Positions 21,621-33,899 of a DNA stretch of 64,000 nucleotides are shown here, in pieces. Source of the stretch: Callorhinus ursinus (Eukaryota; Chordata; Mammalia; Carnivora; Otariidae); contig NW_020312903.1 in NCBI RefSeq assembly GCF_003265705.1, forward strand, positions 23,562,194-23,626,193, read 5' to 3'. The translations under genes and the position numbers were made by a program. The notes beneath the pieces were generated by a model. The model was not told the origin of the DNA. It saw only the letters and a program-made list of their open reading frames with translations, and searched no databases. Positions within the stretch are counted from its first letter, which is position 1; every line of letters begins with the position of its first letter.

Positions 21621-24600
21621 AAGGATGGTAAATGGGACTTGGTGAAAATGGCTAATTTACCCCAAACCCTTTCCCTCGAGTTTCTCATCAGAAACACTCT
21701 ACCAGGTACTGCTCTAGACTGAATAGACCTTGACAAAAATTACCAGCTGGAATAATTATAGTTAGTTAATAAAATGTTTTGCATTAGATTGCTAGCAGTT
21801 AAGGACATGAGTTTTCTTAGAGCAGTGGGAGTAAAGCCATGGAAACTTTTTGGAGAAAACCTATTTCACATCAGTCTTCAGAAGATTGTGCCCTATTTGT
21901 AAAGCAAGTTCATCTAGCAAAAGGCTGTGAAATATGTTTTTTTCCTTGAATAACCGCCTGTGGTATGGATGAGGTTAGAACATTCTGTTCTCATTCTTCC
22001 CAGTTTAGCTTCAGGGTGGGAAGGGTTGCTAGTACTAAATTCTAAGCACTGTCTTCTCTAGGGGTGAAGATTAGACATAGAGGAATATTCTAAAGCAAGC
22101 TCATGATTTGCCTTGAAAAATCCATCCAACAAACGCAGAGTGAATTAATTTAGTGGAATTGTTGTACAGAGTCAGAGGTCTGACTTTGAATTTTGTTGGA
22201 AATATTCTGAAAGATTAAGATTCTCAGTCTAGTTTCAAGAGAGTTAATTCTTACCAAGCAGTGCTAGATGTGAATATACTTCAAACAACTCACAACTTGT
22301 GATTTAATCTGAAGGCCATTTTAAAGGGACAGTTAAATATCTTCTTGAATAAATGAATAAGAGGCCAGACGTTATGTTCTAAGAGAAGCTACCATTTATG
22401 GGCTCTGAATTAAACGGGTTAAAAAGCCCTCTGTTTTCAGTGACTCTTTCAGGAAATGGTATACATGAGTCCAAGGCCATATGCCAGTAAGCAATATTAA
22501 TGCCTTTTCTGCACACTTTTTTAGATGGAGAGAAGTCAACATTTTGCAAGATCAATTTGGATATGTTGTGCTAGATTCTTTGAAGTTGAGATTGAGCTAG
22601 AAATTAATTAAAAGATCAGTGTATTTTCCTCTCAAAAATGTTGAAAGAGAAATACATATCATCCAGCATTAATTAACATGTTTAATCAAATGAAAGCAAA
22701 TTTTCTTATAATGGCATTTTCAATATGGTAGTCAGACCAGTGTAAAGAATTTAGTGAGGTAACTCATATGAGTTTGATATTTGCCCTCAGTTCAGAGCAA
22801 TGTGATTTCAGGCATAAGGACAGGTCTGTGGTACTGAAATTGAAAATAGAGCCCAAATGAGTTAACTGACCTTGACTCAAGATGCTGTGTGAAAAACACT
22901 CACTGTATATGGTTTTAAAGAAAGAGATTCCGACATAATTTTGCTGGAAGGCCATTGTGAATATGAACAGATGAACACTGAGTTGGAAAGCATGGCTGAA
23001 GAGGTTTTGGAAGTTCTTGGAGGGTGAATTACATGAAGAGTCAAGTTTGTTGAATTTTCATTATATGCTAGCACTTTGCTGAATGATATGAGAACATGGT
23101 AGAAAATATCAACACCTTGCTATTACCTTGAAGGAAGTTACAATGAATGAGAGATGAGAGTAGATAAAGAGTTCCGTTGAAAACCTAAGGACAAACATGA
23201 AAATGACAGAAAACAATTTTGGTGGGTTAGAAGGAGGAAATTAGGTCTGTTTGTCCTGTTTTGGGTAATGCTTGGCTTTTGTTGTTTTTTGCTGATTCTT
23301 TGATCATAATAAGAGTTTAATATTTATCATTGGAATTTTTATAGGTATAAAGTAGTACCAAAAATTTCTCTAAAAAAAAACCCAAAAAAGACAACAGCTG
23401 AAGCATCAATGGACAGCACAACGATTAATGAGAAACGTTTAAACTTAAAAACTTTAAAACCCAGATCAACAATCACAAACACAAGTTTCACAGGAAAATG
23501 GGAGATGGGAGACCAAATAGAGGTCACGGTGTAGACTTTGTGGCATAAAGGAAATGAGGAAATCAAAATAGCTATCAAATAGTCGCAGTTTATTTAGGAA
23601 CTATTAATGGCCAATCAGTTGGTTTGTAAAAATCCATCTGCACCAAACACCTGTCAGCCGAACTCCAGCAGCCCTAGACAATCCTCAAAAAACAGAGGCT
23701 GATCAAGAAAAAGAAACTGTGCAAATGGAAACTCTGTTAACACTGCTGAGAAATCAATACAACCATGGCCATGCATTTCAGATTGTAGGAAGAAGAATCG
23801 TACTACCATTCTTACTCTTGGAGGGCTTAAGGACAACCATCCTTTCACAAAAACCTTTGCAAATGCTAATTTTGAACAAATCTACACCATACGCACATAC
23901 ACATGCATGTGTGCACACACATGTCCACACACTACATCTATGGCGATTGTCTGTAAAGGTACTTTCAGGGAAAGAGCAGCATTCATTTCTCAGACTTCCT
24001 CAATGGTTATTTGTTTTCTGGCACTGCAGAAATTCCTCTAAATAGGTCATCATAATACTGATAATCATCACCACGGTAACCAGCTTTCAAGGCAACTGGC
24101 TAAGGATTACAATTCTGGATGGGGGAAATTACATTAGAAGCATGGTAGTAACACAAGAAGATGTAATCTAGTGCCATTAAAATTCCTTTATAAGTACAAT
24201 ATTTTTCAAATATCCTTGTCATAATCTAAATTAAGTATCATCTATTTGGGAGATGTTTGTAGGTAATGCTCGGTCTTTTACTGTACGTAAGAAAAGACAC
24301 AAGTGTTTGGTTATTTCTTTTACTCTTTAGGCAGATAGATCTACGAGTGTGGCATTTCTAACGCTGACCCAGAAGCCCATATCTTGGAAGAAGTGTGGGG
24401 ACCCGCATTGATTCTTATATCTTGTCTCCACCTGCCACTACCTGAATAGGTGTTTGACATATTTGAGAGAGAGTGGATTCTTGTGGGATTGTGCAGAAAC
24501 AGTCCTGAGCATAAGGTATGAAATTGAGGAACTTTTCAGAAGAATTTCTTTTCTAGATATGAGGGAACCCATGTTTCAGTGTCCAGGGATAAGATGAACT

Positions 24601-25294
24601 GACTTCTTAGAAGTAGTCTGGAGTTTAAGTCCTTGAAATGTTTTTTAGCCAAGAGAAGTTGGCACACAACCCAAGCAAACCAATTCAGCTTTATGCTCTT
24701 TGTTTGCATGTTAAAGTATTTGATTAATTCCTAAGGAGCAATTCATGGCAAGCTTATATTTGCAGACCATAGGTAGGACATTCAATTAGAGTTAAAAGAA
24801 CTAGTTGAGGCCTTTAGCTGAAGGCAATAGAGTGAAAACAGATTCATATAATCTTCTTCTCTGTTACAACTAAAAAAATGAATGCCAACAATAAGAAATA
24901 CTAGCTTCCTCCTCCCCAATAAGAAATCAGCCACCAAATAAGGCAAGAAGTGCAACTTAATATGGGCACTCAAACAAAACATGAGCATGTACACATACAC
25001 ATGCAAAATGCTGGTCAAGGAAAGAAGATTCTGGAGTGACAGAGTGCAGCTCCTGAACCTGACTTCCTCCCTGCCCCTCTGAAGCTTTACTGATGAATTG
25101 ATGAATCTTAAGACTTCACCATTGCCCTCAAATCGAGACCAAATTGAAGTGAATGACTCTCTTTATTTTTCTCCCCTCTTTTGACTGAGGAGTGGTTGGA
25201 AAGGCTATTAGGCAGAAGTGGGCTGCTTCTTTCTGATACTACATTGTACCAGTAAAGACACCACAATGAATATAAACTCATGAGAAAGGGTATT
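21621..25294. other. Single-copy intron sequence, no gene recognised
   Basis: About 3.7 kb of AT-rich intron. The only clear structured feature is a short interrupted CA/TG tract at 23890-23930. Frames on both strands are short, lack domain signatures and overlap each other. Confidence 0.5.
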
Positions 25295-25395
25295 TTTTTG
25301 GTCTCATTTATTCACACAGCTGTATTTCCAGCGTCTTGATTAGAATAGTACCTAACAAAGAATAGGTACTCAATAAAAATTGGTTGAATGATTAG
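25295..25395 (+). repeat. L2 3' end (sense)
   Basis: 'ATAGTACCTAACAAAGAATAGGTACTCAATAAAAATTGG' followed by 'TTGAATGATTAG' is the decayed L2 3' terminus. Confidence 0.65.
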
Positions 25396-25529
25396 AACCC
25401 CCGCCAAAAAACCCCCTTGCATGGTAGGCACGAGTCCTGATTAGAGGGAGGGGTTAACACCTACAAATCCCAGAGGAAAGAGCAGTGCCCAGGAGTTCTA
25501 CATCAGACAGATGTCACGTGGCTTCCACA

Positions 25530-26530
25530 GAGCTTTCCCCTTCCCTTCTTCACCCCCTCCATCAATCTACAGTAAAATAGGCGGTATTTGTATATGTACC
25601 AAGTTCTCAAACCATAGCTCAGGGGGAAAACAAGTTAGAGTCCATGAAAATGGAGCCAAGGAGAAGTCCTGCCCCAGATCAGAACAAAGAGAAGATCTGG
25701 ATAGAGCTATTTAGGTATGAACAAGATGGGGTGTGGGGAGGCCGGGGGAAATATTCAAATATGTTAAGGCAACACTCCCAAATAAAAGCAAACAAAACCA
25801 ATCAACCCTTAAAAGAGAGGAACATAGCCTGCAAAGGAATGATAAAACCCCCACTCTTAAAGAAAACATAATCCAGAAAACAAAACAAAATTCCTCAGAA
25901 GTGCTTTGTACTATGAATCAAGTTAATGAGAACATGAACTCAGAAAAATATGAGCTCAAAGATGAGATGATAGAACAACAAGGTTTCAGAATTAAGGAAG
26001 TTGAGAACAAAAATAATATTATAGAGCAAATAAGGTAACATAGCAAGGAACAAAATAAACATGGCTGCAAATAAAATTATTGAGCTAGAAAAAAGGCTTA
26101 TAGACACGAGGGGAGATAACAGATTTGAGTTCCAAAGCACTTGACATCAGTAAAACTGATGTCCCTGAAGAAGAGGATCCAATATACAAAACAGGAAACA
26201 TTCACAAATATCATACAAAGGAACTTCACTAGAGACAAAGAGTAACCATATCTATAGATTGAAATGGTATACCATGTTCTGGGAAATATTAATAACAGAA
26301 TGCTCAACACTACAAACATATTCCCAATTGAATAATTGAAATTCAAGAAGACAGACATTCTTGAGGCATTGAAGCAGAAAAAAAGTCGCAGACAAGGGAG
26401 CAAATATTAGGCTAGCTTAAATATGTCCACAGTCATAGAACAGGAGCAATGCGTATACCAACCAACATGTCAAGACAGGTATTCTATCATGAAAGAACTA
26501 TAGTCAAGGATGCCAAATAAATGGGTCTTG
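25530..26530 (+). repeat. Lysine/glutamate-rich coding relic, possibly HAL1/L1 ORF1-like
   Basis: Three overlapping short plus-strand frames (25644-26038 region) are rich in K, E, N and Q. The stretch ENMNSEKYELKDEMIEQQG continues into FRIKEVENKNNIIEQI, coiled-coil-like as in L1/HAL1 ORF1 proteins. Composition is A-rich on the plus strand through to about 26530, as in L1 sense strands. No complete ORF, RNA-binding motif or tail is visible, so this is a decayed relic at best. Assignment is tentative. Confidence 0.35.
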
Positions 26531-26756
26531 TGAATTTGGGGCCTTAATGATTAGGGTGTAGCCAACCTTAGAATACCTATTTTAGCAGTTTCCAAAGTGT
26601 GTTTTGAACTCTAATCCTGTCAGGTGTGTCATGAGAAAGGGAACTATGCTCAAATCACTTAGAAACACAGAATCTCTAAAAGTCTTGCCTTAGGGATTTA
26701 TAATACACATCAGCATATAAATGACTCTAAGACATTTTGTATTAGAGAAACCTGCT

Positions 26757-26968
26757 TTTCTTTATTTTTTTTATAGAGAGAGATAGTGTGTGTGCGTGCA
26801 TGTGTGCATGTATGAGCAGGGGGTGGGCAGGTGGGGAGGGAGGAAGAATCTTAAGCAAGGCTCCACGCCTTAAGCTCGAGGCAGGGCTCAATGTTGACCC
26901 TGAGATCCTGACCTGAGCTGAAATCGCGAGTGTGAGGCTTAACTGGCTGAGCCACCCAGGTGACCCGG
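26757..26968 (-). mobile_element. Carnivora SINE (antisense)
   Basis: T-rich tail complement, a GT-rich middle, 'GGCAGGGCTCAATGTTGACCCTGAGATCCTGACCTGAGC' and the head complement 'GGCTGAGCCACCCAGGTG'. Imperfect flanking repeats resembling AACCTGCTTTT / AACCTGATTTT suggest an older insertion. Confidence 0.88.
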
Positions 26969-27032
26969 GAACCTGATTTTGTTTTAAAAAACAGGTTTTA
27001 CCCCAGCATTTCCACTGAAATGTATTTTCATT

Positions 27033-27140
27033 TGCCTGGCTGGCTTAGTCAGTAGAGCAGGAGACTCTTGATCTTGGGGTCGTGAGTTCAGGCCCCACAT
27101 TGGATGTAGAGCTTACTTAAAAAAATAAATAAAAATAAAA
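27033..27140 (+). mobile_element. Short Carnivora SINE (sense)
   Basis: 'CCTGGCTGGCTTAGTCAGTAGAGCAGGAGACTCTTGATCTTGGGG', 'GTGAGTTCAGGCCCCACATTGG' and an A-rich tail. This is the short form with the tRNA-like A/B box region kept. It lies 65 bp right of the preceding antisense SINE. Confidence 0.88.
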
Positions 27141-27300
27141 ATGTCTTGCTGAAAGAGTATTTGAGAGATTCCATTTGGAGAAAGTTTGATCTATGATAGT
27201 GGAAGGGGAAAAGATTTAATAACTCAAGAAAGTAACCGATCCAAAAGCAAATCATATTTATTTGTCTACTTTCTGCCTCAAGGACAGCAATAAAATTTTA

Positions 27301-27329
27301 TCATTCATTCATTCATTCATTCATTCATT
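27301..27329. repeat. (CATT)n microsatellite
   Basis: Seven perfect tetranucleotide units in a row. Confidence 0.95.
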
Positions 27330-27575
27330 TTAAATTATTGGGAAATCTTAAAACCTAGTTTCAGGAAGGAAAAAGTACTCCTAGCAGAGTGGTGGTTGTT
27401 GGGCCACTTTGAAAGAACTAACAGTAAATTCCTAAAGCAGCTATTTTAAATCCTTCAGCAAAGCTCAATTTCACATCTGCTTTGTTGAAAGGAATGCACC
27501 TTTGAAGGCTGCATTCCCACCGTGGAACTCTGGTTGGGGCAGGACTTCAACTCAGTACAAAAAGAGAAATTCAAG

Positions 27576-27772
27576 GGGCACCTGGGTGGCTCAGTTTTTA
27601 AGTGTCTGCCATTTGGCTCAGGTCATAGTCCTGGGGTCTTGGGATCGAGCCCGCATCGGGCTCCCTGCTCTGCGGGAAGCCTGCTTCTCCCTCTCACACT
27701 CCCCCTGCTTGTGTTCCCTCTCTCGCTGTGTCTCTCTCTGTCAAATAAATAAAATCTTTAAAAAAATAAAAA
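27576..27772 (+). mobile_element. Carnivora SINE, full length (sense)
   Basis: Head 'GGGGCACCTGGGTGGCTCAG', body 'GGGATCGAGCCCGCATCGGGCTCCCTGCTC', 'TCTCTCTCTGTCAAATAAATAAAATC' and an A tail. Flanking GAAATTCAAGG / AAAATTCGAGG is a near-match TSD. The plus-strand ORF at 27502-27792 lies mainly inside the SINE. Confidence 0.96.
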
Positions 27773-28068
27773 AAAATTCGAGGAGGTGTTGAGAAACTGA
27801 ACACTGTTTTTCTTCCTTAGTGAGCCAGGAACAGTGTAACTAAGAAGGCAAAGGGGTAAATATCTTCTATTCCAGAAGAAAAACAAAGTATCCGCTCCTT
27901 TACAATAACTGCCCCTACTTCTCCCTATTTCTCCAATTTACATAAACACTTTTGGACAGTGTGCAGTGCCTCCTAATTAGGTTACGTACCACGGCCTCAG
28001 AATGGTGGAAGACGTTGTTGTCTACTCACATCCCCTCTTATGCTACTTTGAACTGGAAAAAGTATTTT

Positions 28069-28265
28069 TTTAAACATTGATTTATTTATTTGGGAGGGGG
28101 AGGGAGGGAGAGAATGTGTGCAAGCAGGGGGAGGGGCAGAAGGAGAGGGAGAGAAATAGACTCCCCGCTGAGCCTGTCCCGGGGTTTCATCATATGCCCC
28201 TGAGCTCATGACCTGAGCCCAAATCAAGGGTCGGATGTTCAACCAACTGAGCCACCCAGGGACCT
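28069..28265 (-). mobile_element. Carnivora SINE (antisense) with 16-bp TSD
   Basis: Tail complement 'ATTGATTTATTTATTTGGG', GA-rich middle, 'GAGCTCATGACCTGAGCCC' and head complement 'AACTGAGCCACCCAGGG'. A perfect TSD CTGGAAAAAGTATTTT lies at 28053-28068 and 28266-28281. Confidence 0.96.
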
Positions 28266-28569
28266 CTGGAAAAAGTATTTTAAATCAAGACCGACTTGTC
28301 TCTTTCTCCCTTCCATCCTGTCAGGAGACAGAAATGTGCCAGCAATGTGGAGTCGAAAGCGGGAGGGAGCTTTCAGCTTTCAAACAGTGTTGCATTTGTC
28401 TGTCCTTGTGAAATACTGCCGGGGAGTTGACTGAAGTAAGAGTGGGTTAAGGAGTAGGGCAAGGGATTTCAAGGAGTAAGAAAGAAGGAACCCATAAACT
28501 GGAATGCGTCCTGAGAAGTAATACCGGGATATGCTGCCCTCTGTAGGATTTTTAGGGAAAAATACACCG

Positions 28570-29260
28570 GTTAAAAAGGGCTAAATATTTAAATTAACAT
28601 CAGTGTTGACAAGGACGTGAGCAATAGGAACACTCATATTCTCCTGGGGTATTTATTAGGGAATGTCCAGAAAAGCCGAAGATGTGCATTCCCTATATCC
28701 CAGCAATATCATGCTCATGTAAGTATCCTGGAAATACTCTTCCACATTTGCATAAAGAGATATGTATAGGAATGCTCCTTGTTGCATTGTTTATGACAGC
28801 AAGAAATTGGAAACAACCCAAATATCCATCAACAGAAAGCTGTAAACATCAACTGGGGTATATTCCTACCATGGAATGCTGTACAGCAATTAAAAGTAAC
28901 AAGTTTACGTTAATCAACATGGATACATCTCAAGAATATGGAGAGACTAGTTGCATAAAGATACATAATATATTATTTATATAAAGTTTGTAAACACATG
29001 AAATATATAGAGTGTAATACCATTTATATAACTGAAAATGAAACCCAAAATGTATGTACTAAAAGCAAACATAGGAATGATGAACATAAAACATGAAAAT
29101 AGGCTTGGGAATCACATAACATGATAGGGAAGGGCACACAAGATTTTGATTATATATATTGTTTTGATTCTTTTGTGTATTCATTATATTATGCGTCCTC
29201 ATTATGAATATTCATTATATTATACTTATTATAAGGTCTGAAATATTTCATTAAAAAAAC
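28570..29260 (+). mobile_element. Ancient L1 (L1M class) 3' part (sense)
   Basis: The frame at 28682-28984 encodes an ORF2 tail: LLVALFMTARNWKQPKYPST, then a later MECCTAIKSNKF. These match the end of the L1 ORF2 C-terminal domain. It is followed by a decayed 3'UTR and 'AATATTTCATTAAAAAAAC'. 5'-truncated, non-functional. Confidence 0.85.
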
Positions 29261-29550
29261 TGAGGCGCTCTGATTCAGATTCAACTAAAATTTATGAAGT
29301 TCCTTCCATGTATCTAGTAGAGCACCCTTCCACATCTGGCAGGATGATCGCTAATACTAGAGGAGTCTGTGCTCCTCAATGCACTAGAACCCCATTATCT
29401 TGAAACTTCTGCATTGTAACTTCAGATCCAGTGAGTGTGACCCTACCTGACCTCCTGCCTGATGCTGTGAGCTCACCACTCTGACCAATGGACTTGCAGG
29501 AGAGGGTGTAGGGGAAGGAGAAGGAAGTCAAGGTAGATTATTAAGACATT

Positions 29551-29613
29551 AAGAAAGGGTATCGAGTGCATTTGGAATTGTCTTTTCCAAATGAATTCAA
29601 CTTCCTTCTTTCT
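29551..29613 (-). ncRNA. MIR1252: miR-1252-like microRNA hairpin in SYT1 intron
   Basis: Read on the minus strand, the 22 nt at 29588-29609 match human miR-1252-5p as I remember it, except for A to G at position 9 and at the last base. The seed GAAGGAA is intact. The arm runs AAGAAGGAAGTTGAATTC then ATTTGGAA. A 7-nt loop and a TTCCAAATG arm follow, giving 9 perfect pairs next to the loop. The outer stem pairs imperfectly through GATACCCTTTCTT. Human MIR1252 is, by my recall, on the same strand within a SYT1 intron some 30 kb before the gene end, and this hairpin lies about 29 kb upstream of the last exon. Strand, host gene and distance agree. Whether it is processed cannot be seen, and the weakened outer stem is a caution. 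Confidence 0.72.
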
Positions 29614-29884
29614 ATGGGTCATATTCTCTCTCCAAGTACCGATTTCTTAATAGAAACCGTGTGATGAGACACGTGGGCAAAAATAAAGAAATTCTCTGTT
29701 ATAGACTCATTAGTACATGCTGCATGAGGAAAAAGGCAAAACATCCTGGGTTGGTTTTATGTGACCTTATAATGGATAAGACTTGGAGGCCAGTTGCTGG
29801 GTCCTGAAAGTGAGACTAGATGTTCACGTTTGAGGCCCCTGTAGGGGATTTCAAGCATCCAATGAGGTGATAGCCATATTAGTA

Positions 29885-30056
29885 GTTGTCAACTCCGGCT
29901 TCACATTATAATCACTGGAGAGTTTTTAAAAAACTATTGCCTTGCCCCTGGAGATAATGAGTTGATATAGGGTCTCCCCCTCCCCCCGGTGTTCACATTT
30001 TATCACTATCTCTTCCCAGGTGATTCTAATGTACATTCAGCATTGAGAACCACTCT
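29885..30056 (+). mobile_element. hAT-Charlie-type MITE
   Basis: 'GTTGTCAACTCCGGCTTCACATTATAATCACTGGAGAG' at the start and 'CCAGGTGATTCTAATGTACATTCAGC', 'TTGAGAACCACTCTG' at the end have the paired-terminal layout of the MER5-class MITEs. Confidence 0.75.
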
Positions 30057-30944
30057 GCGGCAGTTGTTATCTTCGTGGCCATTGGTTTACTATTGTTGGA
30101 ATGGTTACTGCTGGCCCGTCCTGTTCTGTTTGTGTTGTGATATGATGGGAGAAACACTGGGCCATTGTTGGTTTCTACTAATTCTCTCTACTCAGACCCA
30201 CAAATGTCTTTGATGTGCCACTTCTTGCCCGGATGCTCTGCTGGAGATTATTCATCATGCCTTGGCTTTCCTTCATTCTTTTTGTGCAAGGCCAAGTGTT
30301 TGGAAACAGGCAGGGCTGTGCTATGCAGCAGAGGTAGAGGAGTTGGGAAGTGAGGAGGGGGGTGGAGACATCACCAACAAGGCCACAAAGATCATCAATT
30401 TTTTGTGCTAACAGGTCTGGAATCTTCAAAGTCTCAGTCTAGACTTACATGCTGGCTAAAAGAACAGAAATCAAGTAGTCCTAGGCCTCCCCTTCTCCAT
30501 CCTACCCCGGATCCCACTGGAGACAATGGTAGTAACATAAAAAAAAAATGCATGAGTTTGAGAGCTAAGAATGTAGTTTAACCTTCCAATCCAGCAAAGA
30601 CATCTTTAGCAATACCTCGTCAGGGGGCCATGCAGATGTTGTTTTAGAACTCTTTGCTAGTTTCCCATTCAAAATACTTTTATAAAATGCGCATTTGGCT
30701 CCGATGTTAATGTTGGGAATACAAGGAGTAGTAGTCCCCATTCCAGCCCTGAGATGACCCACAGGAGGTTAGAAGGGCAGACATGTGACCAAGGAATTAC
30801 AGTAGAGTGTGAGATGTAGAAGGTGCTCTGTGCATCCCATACACAAGGTATACAATTAGGAAAGAGGAAGTTTTGTGCCGATCGGCTTTATAGGGGAGGG
30901 GTTTTGCAAAGAGGGAGGGCTGACAGAGTAATGTTTCTGAGGCT

Positions 30945-31075
30945 TGTCACCATGCGTTTGGAGCAGCATCAGCATTACCTGGGAACTTGTTAGAGGGGCA
31001 GAACAGAACCTCAGGCTCCATCCTAGACCTATGGATGGATGGAAGCAGAATCTCCACTTTAACCAGATCCCCAAG
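30945..31075 (-). mobile_element. hAT-Charlie-type MITE fragment
   Basis: 'GAGCAGCATCAGCATTACCTGGG', 'AACTTGTTAGAG' and 'CCTCAGGCTCCATCCTAGACC' match the interior of a MER-type hAT MITE. The ends are lost. Confidence 0.55.
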
Positions 31076-31194
31076 GGCATCATATGGACATGAAGGCCGG
31101 AGAAGCATTTTAGAGGAAGAATGAGGGATTCTTCAGGTTGGGTGCTGAGGGATGACACAAAAGCTTCCGTGTGTGAAGTGGTCTGGTGCCACTG

Positions 31195-31520
31195 CAGCTC
31201 AAGCACAGGATAAATAAAGGAACAAGCAGCAGCATTGGGAGAGGCAGGCCTGGGCCTTGTCATGAAGGGGCTTGTAGAGTGTCCTAAGGAATTTGGATTT
31301 CATCATGAAGGCAGTGAGAAGCTAATTAAAACCAATTAAAGGTTTAAACAGGAGATTTTTGCATTAGGAGGATGCCATTGGCAGTAGTGTGTAGGATGGA
31401 AGGAAGAAGGTCAAGGCAAGAGCCCAGGGGACCCAGCTTTAGGAGACTGTTGCCATCACGAGAAGTGGTAAAGACATGAACCCGGGCTGGCCCCGGGAAA
31501 GGAGGCAGAGGTGGAGACAG
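31195..31520 (-). repeat. L2-associated ancient repeat (antisense)
   Basis: 'GGGCCTTGTCATGAAGGGG', 'GGAATTTGGATTTCATCATGAAGGCAGTGAGAAGC' and later 'GGTCAAGGCAAGAG' follow the same ancient family as 8590-8860, further along its consensus. 31521-32457 shows nothing else I can name. Confidence 0.5.
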
Positions 31521-32457
31521 GGAACTCTTCAGGAGAGCTGAGCAACAGGACTTATTACTACATGACAATTCTCCTTTCCTGGAAAATCCTTTTAGAAATA
31601 CATTGTAGCTCATTGGGAGAAGAAAGACCAACACTCAATCAAGCAAAAAACCTAAGTGCTCAAATACCTAATCCTAGATAAAAGTCCAATGTAAAAACAA
31701 CATGGTTAGGAGGAAAACAGGTTTCCATGACAAACTGTAGAAGCAGGAAGGACTAAATGAAAATGTTTGTCATTCTGTTGTTTAGGTGCTTTCTCAAATT
31801 GTACTCAACAGAGATTTTTGGATGACCGACAATTGATACAGGCTTTACAATTTAGATTAAGTTAAAACATATTACTGTTGTATAATCTCATAGGAAATGT
31901 GAAGAACAGAAAGAATACACACCCACATATATGCACATATTCGGTAGGATTTTTGTTGTATTTGTGCCCTTCCTGACTACAGGGGGTTTCTTACTGATTA
32001 ACAGAGGAGCTGTTCTTTCCATATCTCATTGAAGGTGTAATTATTTTCCAGAGTATACTGTACCTTTTATTCCCCATTTCTTCATCAATAGTACATGTAT
32101 AACAGAATTTATTAGTCCCAAACTTTTCTTTAAGAGCACAAATAAATTTCCAGTACTTTGCTGTTTGAAATATTAACATGGCTGATTATATTTTACTCAT
32201 TCTCTTAGCAAAAAAAAAAAAATTGGACTTTTTCATTCCACTTTTAGATTTTAATCAATAACATAAATTACGTATGAGAAGGCTTAGTGTATTAACTGCA
32301 TTTTTAAAAGGTATTTGACAAAACCTGAAATCAAATTACCAATGCTGTCATTTTTTATGTTGTATTTTTTATATTTTTGAAAATATAATGATCATCTGTT
32401 ATTTTACCACAGATGGATATTAGCATGAATATTAACCCAAACTATTTAAAAGAGGAT

Positions 32458-32508
32458 ACACACACACACACACACACACACATGCACATGCACACGCACA
32501 TATACACA
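32458..32508. repeat. (CA)n microsatellite with interruptions
   Basis: (AC)12 at 32458-32482, then CA/TG-rich alternation to about 32508. Confidence 0.95.
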
Positions 32509-33079
32509 TCAAAATGGTAATGGAGATGAAGTCCTATGTCTCAGAGAAGCATTTGAACATGAGGTGATAACATCAGAAGAGCTAAACTTTTTGTTAGAGC
32601 CATTCAGCCTTGCTGCCGTCCCCCACTGGGGATTGGGGGGGAGGTTCAGGCAGTTATCTAAGGTGCTTTTTCTTTCAGAAGATCAAAATGGTCACGTGAC
32701 CGTCACACAGTTCCTTATTCAATTTCCTGAACTTGTCTCTCTGCCTGGTTTCTTTCAGTCTGCTTTCCTGACAGCAGAGGCTCACATTTGGCCTTCACAG
32801 CTCCCTCCCTCGGATTAGTTTGCCTTCTCAATAGAATTTTCCCTAGGTTTGCGATGGAGACCCTCTCATAGCTATTTACACTCCAGAAAGCTAAAACAAA
32901 AATGCTTCTTGATGTAGATGGGATATGCTACTCCACAGCTTAGCTGCACTACTAAAGCAAACTGCTTTGGGGACGTCAAAAGCTCAGAGAGAGCTGAACT
33001 TGCATGCACGACTGGGATCCTAGCTCCAAATAGGTAATTTGATCTTGAGTCTTAAGCTTGCAGAACGAGTTCTGTGGCA

Positions 33080-33795
33080 GCATAGCTGGGCAGTTGCTGC
33101 AAGGAAATCCTAGATTATACACATTGTCTCTCCCATTAACTGTAAATTGGAACAATGTCTTGGGAGAACAGTTTGGCAACATTTTATCACTCCTTTCCAT
33201 TCAGGGATTCTACTTGGAGGCATTTTTGCATAGGTTCCCTTGTCTAAGTATCCAAAGAGTTTCAAAGTAGTGTTGTTTATGAAGACCAAAACCCTACATA
33301 TAATCTATGTATCTACTACTGGGGAATGATTAAAAAATGACGGTCCATTCCCACAAGGGAATGGTAGGCACCTATTTGTGTGCACTTATACAAAGATTCC
33401 TAAGGCCAAGGGATTGTTTGGTGGGGCTTTCGTGTTCCCTACTTTTCAGCACCCTCCTTTCTTTGATATAGACAGTTTATATTCTGTTTTATATTAAGTG
33501 TGTTACAGTAGAGCTTCAAGACCCTTTTCTAAAGATTGCCCCCATCAAGTCCCTCCTATATCAACATTCTAGAGCTATCATTATAGCATAGCTACATAAG
33601 AAAGTAAAACGGTGTAGTATTTATACATAATATAGGATCTATGCATATATAGGCATGAAACATTTCTGGAAGGATATACTTGAAACAGTGCATATCTCTG
33701 GATGGAAGGGTTGGGCATGGGAGCGGAAAAAGAGATGATACACTTCTGGTCTTTGTCCTTGACACATATTTTAGAATTTCAAAAATAAACTTTAA
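33080..33795 (+). mobile_element. Ancient L1M 3' fragments (sense)
   Basis: 'AATTGGAACAATGTCTTGGGAG', 'AACAGTTTGGCAACATTTTATC', 'TACTGGGGAATGATTAAAAAATG' and 'GAAAGTAAAACGGTGTAG', 'GGAAGGATATACTTGAAACAG', 'TTTCAAAAATAAAC' keep the order of an old L1 3' end. About 33385-33560 is inserted or unrelated sequence. Confidence 0.6.
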
Positions 33796-33899
33796 ACAAG
33801 TCTACGTAAATAAGTGAATAAAATGGAGATAAAGACCATTGAAAAGGGACAGTCATCAGAGTGTTTTGGGTGCAGGCACCCTAACAAGGCCTGCAAAGA

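Noticed and set aside
27301..27329. Regular short repeats as a CRISPR-like array
   Set aside because: Perfect tetranucleotide microsatellite in a mammalian intron, with no spacers or cas genes.
28682..28984. 100-codon plus-strand frame as a novel gene
   Set aside because: Its content is the C-terminal end of an old L1 ORF2.
30856..31263. 135-codon minus-strand frame
   Set aside because: Lies over a hAT MITE fragment and an L2-associated repeat, so it is repeat-derived noise.
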